NCBI RefSeq assembly: GCF_014297365.1
Contig: NZ_JACOQD010000001.1
Coordinates: 1,240,001 to 1,304,000 of the forward strand
Reading direction: 5' to 3'
DNA from: Winogradskyella echinorum
GTDB lineage: Bacteria; Bacteroidota; Bacteroidia; Flavobacteriales; Flavobacteriaceae
Length of the DNA: 64,000 nt
Positions within the stretch are counted from its first letter, which is position 1. Each line of letters opens with the position of its first letter. Of this stretch, positions 1-8,343 are shown piece after piece. The position numbers and the translations under genes were made by a program. The notes beneath the pieces are model-generated. The model ran no database searches and had not been told where the DNA came from. It saw nothing but the letters and a program-made list of their open reading frames with translations.

Positions 1-284
1 TCTCCATTAGGATGAAAAATAATATAATCACCATTTAATAAGCCTTCTTTAAACTCAAATTCTTCCCATTTGGTGACTTCATTTCCTACAACATAATAAC
101 CATTCATAAATTCGCTGGTTTCATTTAAACGGTAGTAGCTTAAACCATTGTAATTACTAATAGTGTAACCGTTTCTTCCAATGAAAGTAAATGAATCATC
201 TTTCTTTTCTTTTCCAATAAATTCACAACTTAGAAGTGTAATTGAAAAAATAGAAATAAGTAAAAAGCCACTTAGCGATTTCAT
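1..284 (-). CDS. MORN-repeat lipoprotein, partial (3' end outside window)
   Basis: This frame is open from an ATG at 284 to the left edge, so the C-terminus is missing. The visible 94 residues begin with a short lipoprotein signal (MKSLSGFLLIS..., lipobox LLSC with Cys at about residue 20). They end in a MORN-variant repeat of the YwqK type (core GLLNGDYIIFHPNG). Such proteins are envelope-anchored repeat lipoproteins of unknown role; the family label 'toxin-antitoxin YwqK' is only a name. It lies 16 bp downstream of the AhpD-like gene on the same strand, so co-transcription is likely. The reading frame is certain; the function is unknown. Confidence 0.75.
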   Translation of the reverse strand, partial: MKSLSGFLLISIFSITLLSCEFIGKEKKDDSFTFIGRNGYTISNYNGLSYYRLNETSEFMNGYYVVGNEVTKWEEFEFKEGLLNGDYIIFHPNG

Positions 285-300
285 AAAAACAGATTGATTT

Positions 301-903
301 TTAGTATTGAGACCCATCGTGCTTGCCAACCTCATAGCCATGTTTTCCTAAATATTTATTGCCACTTTCAACAGCGCCTTCTTCAATATCAGTTCCCATA
401 GAATCATTCCAACGGTTGAGGTAACCAAATAAAGAAATGACACCAAGCATTTCTACAATTTCACCTTCGTCCCAATGCTCATATAAACGTTTTTTTATAT
501 CTGCATCAACACCATTTGGTACTAAAGAAGCGGCAAGACTAAAATCTAAAGCAGCACGTTCTGCCTCATTAAAGGCAGGATGTGTTCTATACTCCCAGAT
601 GTTATCTAATTGCTCTTGCTCTGCACCATAACGTTCTGCAGCTCTAATGGCATGTGCTTGGCAATATCTACAACCTGTTGAGTTACTACTTACCCAAGCA
701 ATCATTCGTTTTAATGCTGAGGTAACTCTACCTTCATTTGCCATTACAGCTTTATTTAGGTTAATAAATGCTTTACTAATAGCTGGTCTGCGCTGCATCG
801 TTAAAACGGAATTTGGACAAAAGCCAAGTGTTTCGTTAAAAAATTCAGCTAATTTTTTGGTTTCTAAATCGTGTTCTGCAGACAATGGAGTTACTAATGC
901 CAT
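301..903 (-). CDS. AhpD-like / carboxymuconolactone decarboxylase family peroxidase-related protein
   Basis: A 200-residue, all-helical AhpD-like protein. The redox motif is visible as Cys78-x-x-Cys81-x-x-His84 (GCRYCQAH), preceded by the usual helical segment. In this family the two Cys and the His reduce peroxides or form a thiol relay. The protein is probably cytoplasmic because no signal is seen. The start ATG at 903 fits the family N-terminus. It is followed closely by the MORN lipoprotein gene. The substrate cannot be told from sequence; family assignment is firm. Confidence 0.88.
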   Translation of the reverse strand: MALVTPLSAEHDLETKKLAEFFNETLGFCPNSVLTMQRRPAISKAFINLNKAVMANEGRVTSALKRMIAWVSSNSTGCRYCQAHAIRAAERYGAEQEQLDNIWEYRTHPAFNEAERAALDFSLAASLVPNGVDADIKKRLYEHWDEGEIVEMLGVISLFGYLNRWNDSMGTDIEEGAVESGNKYLGKHGYEVGKHDGSQY

Positions 904-974
904 AGTTTTTATTTATTAAGGTTATTTGATAGATAATTTTTTTAAATTTAATGTAAATATAAAACTTTGTTAGC

Positions 975-1985
975 ATGAAAATGATCTTAAGGACTTTCGA
1001 TTTACAATTGAAACACACCTTTACTATTTCTAGAGAATCTCACGATATTCAACCCTCTATGGTTGTTGAGCTTACTGATAATGGGTATTCTGGTTTTGGA
1101 GAAGCTACATCTAACCCTTATTATAATATTTCTGTGCAAAACATGGTTAGTGATTTAGAGAATTTACGCGAAATTATAGAGAATTCAGGCAATCTTACTC
1201 CAGAATTATTCTGGAAAAAAATGCAACCACAATTACAACAAAATATGTTTGCGCTTTGTGCTTTAGACTTAGCTTATAATGATCTATATGCCACAAGAAA
1301 AGGGAAAAAACTATATGAGTTATGGAATTATAATATCGATAATAATCCCTTAACTGACTACACAATTGGTTTGGATACCATTGAAGTAATGGTTGAAAAA
1401 ATGAAAGAAAAACCTTGGCCTATTTATAAAATTAAGCTTGGCACCAACAACGATATAGAAATAATAAAAGCGTTACGTAAGCATACCGATGCAATTTTTA
1501 GAGTAGATGCAAATTGTGGTTGGACACCTCAAGAAACCATAGATAATTCTAAAATCTTAAAAGATTATGGAGTTGAATTTATTGAGCAACCTCTAAAAGC
1601 AGATGATTGGGAAGGACACAAACTTGTTTTCAAAAATTCTAGTTTACCAATTATTGCAGACGAAAGCTGTCAGGTTGAAGCAGATGTTGCTAAGTGTCAT
1701 GGTCATTTTCATGGTGTTAATGTAAAATTGACTAAATGTGGTGGTTTAACACCAGCAAGACGAATGCTAAATGAAGCTAAACGTCTAAACATGAAAACGA
1801 TGGTAGGTTGCATGACGGAATCTACTGTTGGCATTTCTGCTATAGCGCATTTACTACCATTGTTAGATTACGTAGATATGGATGGAGCATTATTATTAGC
1901 AAAAGATATTGCTAAAGGTGTTACCATAACCGATGGAATAACAACTTATAGTAATGAATTAGGAATAGGTGTTTCTCTAATATAA
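975..1985 (+). CDS. dipeptide epimerase (L-Ala-D/L-Glu epimerase type, enolase superfamily)
   Basis: A 336-residue enolase-superfamily protein. Visible active-site parts are the KxK motif (152-154), the metal ligands Asp178 (in DAN), Glu204 (in EQP) and Asp229 (in ADES), and the second catalytic Lys251 (VKL). A late DMD motif near 297-299 matches the DxD that binds the dipeptide amino group in L-Ala-D/L-Glu epimerases. Those enzymes epimerise dipeptides released from peptidoglycan, in the cytoplasm. Length is normal. The next gene starts 4 bp after the stop, so the two are one operon. Exact dipeptide specificity is inferred only. Confidence 0.87.
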   Translation: MKMILRTFDLQLKHTFTISRESHDIQPSMVVELTDNGYSGFGEATSNPYYNISVQNMVSDLENLREIIENSGNLTPELFWKKMQPQLQQNMFALCALDLAYNDLYATRKGKKLYELWNYNIDNNPLTDYTIGLDTIEVMVEKMKEKPWPIYKIKLGTNNDIEIIKALRKHTDAIFRVDANCGWTPQETIDNSKILKDYGVEFIEQPLKADDWEGHKLVFKNSSLPIIADESCQVEADVAKCHGHFHGVNVKLTKCGGLTPARRMLNEAKRLNMKTMVGCMTESTVGISAIAHLLPLLDYVDMDGALLLAKDIAKGVTITDGITTYSNELGIGVSLI

Positions 1986-1989
1986 CAAT

Positions 1990-3018
1990 ATGAGAGTTAA
2001 TGAGTTTCCTGATAGATCAATAACCGTAGAAGGTAAATCTTATTTATATTTTGGAGGTACTTCTTACCTAGGGTTATCTACGCACAAAGCGTTTCAAGAA
2101 TTAGTCGTTGAGGGCATTAAAAAATGGGGAACATTTTATGGAAGTTCCCGAAATGCTAATATTAAATTATCAATTTATGAATCAGCTGAAGCTATGATGG
2201 CAAAATGGATTGAAGCAGAGGCTTCAATAACTGTTTCTTCAGGTGCATTGGCTGGTAAGCTAGTCCTTGACTATTTATCTAAAACTAATGCTGAATTCTA
2301 TCACTATCCTAAAACGCATCCTGCAATAGTTGGAAAAGATAGTTTACCTTTATTTGTAAAAGGTAATCTTAATCCAAGATTATTAGACAATACTATTGAA
2401 AACATTGTTATCTCTGTAGATGCAATTTTGGCACTTGAAGTTGTGCCTACTTCATTTAAGTTTCTCGACGAAATTCCTAAACAAAAGACGATTACACTTT
2501 TAGTGGACGAGTCGCATTCAATAGGTGTTTTAGGAACATCTGGGCGTGGTGTATTTTCAAATATTTCTTCAAAAAGAATAATTAAAAAAATAGCGGTTGG
2601 TTCTTTGGGTAAGGCTCTAGGTATTTCTGGTGGTTATATAGCTGGTGAGAAATCGATTATTAATGGGATTAGGAATGAAGCTGCCTTTATAAGTTCTTCT
2701 GGTGCAAACGCAGCTTATTTATATGCTTTTATTAATGGACAACATATTTATAGAGAGCAAATGACTATCTTAAAGGATAACATGTCCTTTTTATTTTCAC
2801 TTTTAAATGAAAAGATAAAATCTTCACACAATGAAAATTATCCTGTATTATATTTTCAAAAAGAAGGGTTTTATAAAAAGCTATTAAACCAAAACATTAT
2901 CATAACTAGTTTTGAATATCCTTCTTACGATACACCAATGAATAGAGTTGTGATAACAGCAAACCATACCAAGGCAGATCTAAAATTATTGGCAACAGCT
3001 CTTAATAATTTAATATAA
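1990..3018 (+). CDS. PLP-dependent aminotransferase class I/II, divergent alpha-oxoamine synthase-like
   Basis: A 342-residue fold-type I PLP enzyme resembling KBL/8-amino-7-oxononanoate synthase (AONS). Seen: an N-terminal YLGLSTH segment, a DESHS motif (Asp and His contacting the PLP ring) and the Schiff-base lysine in SLGKALG. It is about 50 residues shorter than a normal AONS, and the family's usual NHAS segment reads THPA. The CoA-thioester condensation activity of the family is therefore not assured. It is translated 4 bp after the dipeptide epimerase, which suggests a step in dipeptide or amino-acid catabolism. Not a biotin operon context. Confidence 0.75.
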   Translation: MRVNEFPDRSITVEGKSYLYFGGTSYLGLSTHKAFQELVVEGIKKWGTFYGSSRNANIKLSIYESAEAMMAKWIEAEASITVSSGALAGKLVLDYLSKTNAEFYHYPKTHPAIVGKDSLPLFVKGNLNPRLLDNTIENIVISVDAILALEVVPTSFKFLDEIPKQKTITLLVDESHSIGVLGTSGRGVFSNISSKRIIKKIAVGSLGKALGISGGYIAGEKSIINGIRNEAAFISSSGANAAYLYAFINGQHIYREQMTILKDNMSFLFSLLNEKIKSSHNENYPVLYFQKEGFYKKLLNQNIIITSFEYPSYDTPMNRVVITANHTKADLKLLATALNNLI

Positions 3019-3048
3019 AAAAAGCCACAATTAACTGTGGCTTTTTTT
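3017..3048. terminator. bidirectional intrinsic terminator
   Basis: The stem GCCACA (3024-3029) pairs with TGTGGC (3036-3041). It is flanked by an A-run on the left and a T-run on the right, so it can work on both strands. It lies between the convergent PLP-enzyme and susD genes. Confidence 0.85.
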
Positions 3049-3065
3049 GATACGTCTTTAACCTA

Positions 3066-4553
3066 TTATTCATCCCATCCAACAGGTGCAGTTGGTAGTT
3101 GTTGGTTGGCAATTACTACAGCTTCATTTCTTACCAATTCAGAAGCTGGATATGATGCTCTTCTAAACCATTCACCAGCATAATCTGCCTCAGAATCTTC
3201 TTCTTCTCGTATGGTTAAGCCAACAAATACATCATCAGAGAAATCGTAACGTCTGTAATCCACAAATGTTTCAGGATTAAGGAAATTATGAATGTACTTT
3301 TCTTTCATAATATGATTTAGCATTAAACCTGCTTCCCCAACATCAACTGCGCCATCTGCAACATAATCAGTACCATCTACATCGTATTTATCCATACTAG
3401 CCATAATACCTTCCATATATGCTGTATAAGCCACAGATGTAGAACCAACACTTGTTTCAGTACCACCATTTGCTAAGAATGCCGCTTCAGCTTTAATAAA
3501 TTGAGCTTCTGCATAAGTTATTAAAACTAATGGGGCATCAATTTTAGTGTAGAAACCTCCATCTACAAATTGCGTATTTGCAGAAGTACCATCAGGTGCT
3601 AAACCACCTCCACCACTTACATAACCTTTCCATTCTGCTTCTCCATTATTAGTAGCAAAAACAGGAAGACGAGGGTCTATTGATAGGGTTCCACTTTGAA
3701 AAGGATAGTAATCACCATTCATAGAACTTACAAGTTGGCTTGCAATATCATGGTGAAAATTACCTGTATTTCTAGCAAGAATTTCACCAGAATACCAAGG
3801 GTTTATATTTCTGTCGTCATAAAACATCTGAAAATCATCTGCATTAGACACAAACCCATTGTTAATGGTATTTAAAACATCATTTGCACTTACAGAACCA
3901 TTTCCAATTAAACGAAGTTGATAACGTGCTTTTAGCGTATAAGCTGCTCTTAACCATTTATCTAAATCTCCGCCATAAATTAAATCTTCACTTCCTAAAG
4001 AAATACCTGACGAATCAGTAGCTTGTAGTGCAGCAATAGCTCCATCTAAAAGATTAAAAATCTCGGTATAGATTTCTTCTTGCGTATCAAATGCAGGAAA
4101 TAAATTACTTTGACCAAAGTTAGCTTGGCTATAAGGAATATTATCCCAAGTATCTGTTGCAATACCTAAATTAATTGCTGTAACTATATCTGTAACAGCA
4201 CCAAAATGAATAGCACCTTCTGCTTCAACTTTAGATTGTATTACCTTCACATTCGGTAATACATAAAGATAAACTTGAGACCATAATCCACTAGCGGTCG
4301 TTTCTCCAACTGCACCACCTTCTTGGCTTACAAAATTTTGAACGTAATTACCAAAAGTTAATTCAGCAGAACGTTGCCCTTCCATAGTACTATGGATAAC
4401 AGGACCTAAAAGATCGTTCATTCTTAAATCCCCTTCATCTACGGTTCCAGAAGGTGTATTAACGTCAAAATATTCTTCACTACATGCTGTGATACCTATA
4501 ATCATACATATTAATAATAGGCTTTTTGTTATTTGTTTTTTCATCTTTTTCAT
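3066..4553 (-). CDS. SusD/RagB-family nutrient-binding outer membrane lipoprotein (SusD-like_2 type)
   Basis: A 495-residue lipoprotein with the lipobox ITAC at about residues 21-24 followed by SEEYFDVNTP, the typical start of SusD proteins. The rest resembles the SusD-like_2 branch (helical TPR-like scaffold). It would cap the SusC pore encoded just upstream and capture the ligand at the cell surface. The gap to susC is 3 bp, so translation is probably coupled. A second in-frame ATG lies three codons in. No glycan-degrading enzyme is next to it, so the ligand (glycan or peptide) is unknown. Confidence 0.9.
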   Translation of the reverse strand: MKKMKKQITKSLLLICMIIGITACSEEYFDVNTPSGTVDEGDLRMNDLLGPVIHSTMEGQRSAELTFGNYVQNFVSQEGGAVGETTASGLWSQVYLYVLPNVKVIQSKVEAEGAIHFGAVTDIVTAINLGIATDTWDNIPYSQANFGQSNLFPAFDTQEEIYTEIFNLLDGAIAALQATDSSGISLGSEDLIYGGDLDKWLRAAYTLKARYQLRLIGNGSVSANDVLNTINNGFVSNADDFQMFYDDRNINPWYSGEILARNTGNFHHDIASQLVSSMNGDYYPFQSGTLSIDPRLPVFATNNGEAEWKGYVSGGGGLAPDGTSANTQFVDGGFYTKIDAPLVLITYAEAQFIKAEAAFLANGGTETSVGSTSVAYTAYMEGIMASMDKYDVDGTDYVADGAVDVGEAGLMLNHIMKEKYIHNFLNPETFVDYRRYDFSDDVFVGLTIREEEDSEADYAGEWFRRASYPASELVRNEAVVIANQQLPTAPVGWDE

Positions 4554-4556
4554 TTT

Positions 4557-7500
4557 TTAAAATCCTACATTAATTCCAAAAGTATAGCTTTCGCTAACTG
4601 GTGTTCCTAAACCTGCAAAACCATATACATTAGATCCTGCACTGTATTGACTCCCTTCGGGATCGTAACCTTCATAAGGTGTCCAAATAAGTATGTTTTG
4701 GGCACTTGCTGTAATTGATAATCGATCTAATTTAAGACTTTCTAATAAGCTACCTGTAAAATTATAAGTTAACCCAATATTTCTAAGTTTAACCCAAGAG
4801 GCATCTTGTACAAGAATTTCTGAAGCTCTATTATAATCTGTAGAACTACGGTAATAATTTTGATCAATTAATGTTGATGTTGTGTTGGTTGTAAAACCAC
4901 CATTGCCATCGTCCATTACACCGCTTAAAACAGTTTCAACATCTCTAAATTCAGTAAGTTTTAAGATACCGTTTCTAATAGAGTTTCGTCTACCTGCATC
5001 ATATAAATCACCACCTTTTTTCCATTCTAGTAAAAAGTTTAATGAGATGTTTTTGTATTCTAATCTGTTACCAATTGAACTTATAAAATCAGGGAAAGCG
5101 TTACCGACTTTTTTACGCTCAGTAAAATCAATTTCTGGTTTACCATTAGCATCAATGTAACGTTCGCCATTTTCGTATCTCCAAGTCCAGCCATATAAGG
5201 TCCCCATTTTATCACCTTCTCTAACTTCTGAGGTTACACCTGCAAAACCTGCATCTGCAAATACAACAGACTCTATATCATCTGGTAAGTCTACAACTTC
5301 ACCTTGATTTGTTGACCAGTTTAAAATAACTTCCCATTTAAAGTCGTCATTATTAATAATGTTTGCACCTATTAATAATTCGTGCCCAAAGGTTTTAAAA
5401 TCTCCTGCATTTCTATTTAAAGCTGAAATACCTGTGGATTGTGCTGCGGCAACATCAAATATTTGATCTTTTGCTCTAGTAGAATAGTATGCATAGTCTA
5501 ACCTAACCTTATTATTTAAAAATCTCATGTCAGCTCCAATTTCAAACGACTGATTTTTTTCTGGTTTTGTATTTATATCACCTTGTAAAGTACTATATCT
5601 AAAACCACCTGATCCTCCAAATGGAAAATCTCCATCAGCAACGAAATAACGCCCGTTTCTACCAAATACAGGACCTTTACCAACTTCAGCCCAAGAAGTT
5701 CTTATTTTACCAAAAGTAAGAATGTCATTATCTCCAATTAAATCTTTTATGTCATATGCTAAACTAACTGATGGGTAAAAGAAAGACCTATTATTTGTTG
5801 GTAATGTAGAAACCCAATCATTTCTACCAGTAATAGTTAAAAACAGACTGTTTTTGTAATCTATTTTTAATTCACCGAAGAAACCAACGTTTCGCAATTG
5901 AACTATACTATTACCGCCAAATATATTAATGGTATTTGCAATATCATTAACTCCAGGAACATTTAAGGTTTCTCCACGTAAGGAAGTGAAATCTCTTTTA
6001 GTATCCGATATTTGATTACCTAAGGTTAAAGTAGTTCCGAAGTCCTCGGACCAATCCTTATTCATAGTCACTAATAAATTAGATTCTAAACCTGTAAAGT
6101 CAATGTCTTGCTCTACAATAAATCCACCAACCTGCGTACCAACATCTAAATCAGCAGGAACAAATCTATTACGTTGGTCAGAAAAATTATCAACCTGTGC
6201 AGAATAGGTAACATTCATCCAATCGGTAGGCGCCCAATTAAGCGTTACATTTCCAATCCAACGATTAACATCATCATTTAGATTACTATGTTCTAAAAAA
6301 TACCTTGGATTGTCAATAACTCCGAACGAATAGTTTCGTTGAGTTCCATCTGCGTTTTGAAAATCGTTTATAGGGAATGTACCAGAGTAGTAGGATAACG
6401 AACTAAATACAGATTTATCACCACTATTAGCTCTTGTTCCTCCAGCATTTGTATAAGCAATAGAAGAATTAATTTTAAAATTTGAAGTTACTTGATAACC
6501 TCCATTAAACCTAAATGTTGATTTGTTGTATTCAGAATTTGGTAAAACTCCTTCTTCACTATTATTACCCATAGAAAAGAAGTAATTCATTTTTTCAGTT
6601 GCACCACTTATGTTAAAATTAACCTGAGTATTAACACCAGTTTGAAACAAATCATAAGGATCATAAAACTTATCGTTTGATAAATCAACTACAGTATCAT
6701 CTGGCAATGTGTAAGAATCTACAGAGTATTCTGGTCCCCAAGAATAAAAAGAGGTACCACCAAGTCTCGTAAATCCAGATTCTGTTTCAGGAGTATAAAG
6801 GGTTCGTGGCGCACCACTAAAACCTTCTCTATATTTAGTTTGTAATTCTGGTGTTGTATTTATTTTTCTAAAAGAGGTAGATGCAGTGAAAGAAACTTTT
6901 GCTTTTCCAAGCTTTCCTTTTTTAGTTGTAATAATTATAGCACCATTAGAGGCTCTAATACCATATAATGCTGTTGCGGCAGCACCTTTTAAAACACTAT
7001 AAGATTCAATATCTTCTGGATTGATATCTGCCGCTCTGTTAGTAAATGAAAATTGCTCATTACTTCCAGTAGAATTAGAACCAGCACTTGGTAATACATT
7101 ACCAGCAAAAGTGTCGTTATTTAAAGCAATACCATCTACAATAATTAACGGTTGATTGTTTCTACTAGGATCAATAGATGTTACACCTCTAATTAAGATA
7201 TCTACACCACCACCAGAAGAACCAGATGTTTGGTTAATTTGCAGACCTGCCACACGTCCTTGAAGCGCTGTAATGGCATTAGCTTGTCCAGCCAGCTCTA
7301 CATCTTCTGCTTTTACTTGTGTTACAGAATACCCTAATTCTCGCGTTTCCTTTTTAATACCAAAAGCAGTTACAACTACTTGGTCTAATTGGTTGAGATC
7401 TTCTTCTAAACTTACGTTTAGTGTTGCGCCTGTTACAGCCATTTCTTTTGTTACAAAACCGAGATAAGAAAATACTAAAACATCTCCTTGAGATGCATTA

Positions 7501-7688
7501 ATCTTGTACTCTCCATCATAGTTTGTTGCGGTTCCTTTAGTAGTTCCTTTTATAAGAATGTTTACACCTGGTAATGGCATACCATTTGCATCTTTAACGG
7601 TGCCACTTACACTCACTTCTTGAGCGGAAAGAATAAATGAAAACATTAAGAAAAAACTGAAAAGAAATTTGATTGAGTTTTTTTTCAT
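4557..7688 (-). CDS. SusC/RagA-family TonB-linked outer membrane protein
   Basis: This is the TonB-dependent uptake channel partner of the SusD protein. The start is placed at 7688 because the signal peptide MKKNSIKFLFSFF begins there; an in-frame ATG 20 codons upstream would put non-signal residues in front. From this start the protein has about 1043 residues. Order: signal peptide, carboxypeptidase-regulatory-like domain (GTVKDANGMPLPGVN), TonB box region (VVVTAFG), plug with the SusC motif LIIVDGIALN, then a large beta-barrel ending in F as usual for outer membrane barrels. Substrate unknown. Confidence 0.93.
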   Translation of the reverse strand: MKKNSIKFLFSFFLMFSFILSAQEVSVSGTVKDANGMPLPGVNILIKGTTKGTATNYDGEYKINASQGDVLVFSYLGFVTKEMAVTGATLNVSLEEDLNQLDQVVVTAFGIKKETRELGYSVTQVKAEDVELAGQANAITALQGRVAGLQINQTSGSSGGGVDILIRGVTSIDPSRNNQPLIIVDGIALNNDTFAGNVLPSAGSNSTGSNEQFSFTNRAADINPEDIESYSVLKGAAATALYGIRASNGAIIITTKKGKLGKAKVSFTASTSFRKINTTPELQTKYREGFSGAPRTLYTPETESGFTRLGGTSFYSWGPEYSVDSYTLPDDTVVDLSNDKFYDPYDLFQTGVNTQVNFNISGATEKMNYFFSMGNNSEEGVLPNSEYNKSTFRFNGGYQVTSNFKINSSIAYTNAGGTRANSGDKSVFSSLSYYSGTFPINDFQNADGTQRNYSFGVIDNPRYFLEHSNLNDDVNRWIGNVTLNWAPTDWMNVTYSAQVDNFSDQRNRFVPADLDVGTQVGGFIVEQDIDFTGLESNLLVTMNKDWSEDFGTTLTLGNQISDTKRDFTSLRGETLNVPGVNDIANTINIFGGNSIVQLRNVGFFGELKIDYKNSLFLTITGRNDWVSTLPTNNRSFFYPSVSLAYDIKDLIGDNDILTFGKIRTSWAEVGKGPVFGRNGRYFVADGDFPFGGSGGFRYSTLQGDINTKPEKNQSFEIGADMRFLNNKVRLDYAYYSTRAKDQIFDVAAAQSTGISALNRNAGDFKTFGHELLIGANIINNDDFKWEVILNWSTNQGEVVDLPDDIESVVFADAGFAGVTSEVREGDKMGTLYGWTWRYENGERYIDANGKPEIDFTERKKVGNAFPDFISSIGNRLEYKNISLNFLLEWKKGGDLYDAGRRNSIRNGILKLTEFRDVETVLSGVMDDGNGGFTTNTTSTLIDQNYYRSSTDYNRASEILVQDASWVKLRNIGLTYNFTGSLLESLKLDRLSITASAQNILIWTPYEGYDPEGSQYSAGSNVYGFAGLGTPVSESYTFGINVGF

Positions 7689-7859
7689 AAATGAGGGATT
7701 TTTTATGTTGATTGTAGTTAAAGTTATACAAATTATCGACATTAACATATTATTTACATTTTTTATATTAATTCTAAATTGTTTATATGCATTATATTAC
7801 ATGTAAAAAGACAACTGTTTAATCAAGTTATATTAGGTTTTAATTTAATTTAATAATAG

Positions 7860-7867
7860 TACTTTTG
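7860..7867 (+). promoter_or_regulatory. -7 promoter element upstream of osmC-like gene
   Basis: TACTTTTG matches the Bacteroidota -7 consensus TAnnTTTG and lies 32 bp before the ATG. A T-rich -33 candidate (TTTT at 7838-7841) is 18 bp upstream; it is weak. Confidence 0.55.
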
Positions 7868-7899
7868 AGAAAGAAAAAAACAATAAAAGAACTACAATA

Positions 7900-8331
7900 A
7901 TGGCAGATAAAATAACAACACATTGGAAAGGGAACATGGTGTTTGAATCCGATAATCCGAGATGGCCATCTATTATGATGGACGCCTCAAAAGAATTTGG
8001 AGGAACAGGGTCTGGAATGGCACCTAAAGCTATGATGTTGTCATCATTAGCTGGTTGCTCTGGGCTAGATGTTATTTCAACTTTAGATAAAATGAAAGTT
8101 GAAATAGACGATTTTAAAATAGAAGTTTCTGGTGAATTAACAGATGAGCACCCTAAGTATTACCACTCTGTGGTTGTGGATTATCATTTTTATGGGTCGG
8201 ATTTAAATAAGAAAAAATGTGAGCGTGCTGTAAATTTATCTGTCGATAAATATTGTGGTGTAATGGAAATGTTTAGACGTTTTGCAAAGGTAGAAACAAA
8301 CATACACTATCACATATCCACTCTAAGATAA
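7900..8331 (+). CDS. OsmC family peroxiredoxin-like protein
   Basis: A 143-residue OsmC-fold protein. Both family cysteines are present: Cys53 in AGCSGLDV and Cys119 in DKYCGVMEMF. OsmC/Ohr proteins reduce organic hydroperoxides with these two thiols, though the YhfA-like branch has no proven substrate. No signal peptide, so cytoplasmic. It lies 12 bp before recJ and probably heads that transcription unit, with a -7 promoter element at 7860-7867. Confidence 0.87.
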   Translation: MADKITTHWKGNMVFESDNPRWPSIMMDASKEFGGTGSGMAPKAMMLSSLAGCSGLDVISTLDKMKVEIDDFKIEVSGELTDEHPKYYHSVVVDYHFYGSDLNKKKCERAVNLSVDKYCGVMEMFRRFAKVETNIHYHISTLR

Positions 8332-8343
8332 GTTGTAAAGTCT

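Noticed and set aside
7689..7748. Upstream ATG extension of SusC
   Set aside because: It adds 20 residues ahead of a clear signal peptide and lies in the AT-rich leader.
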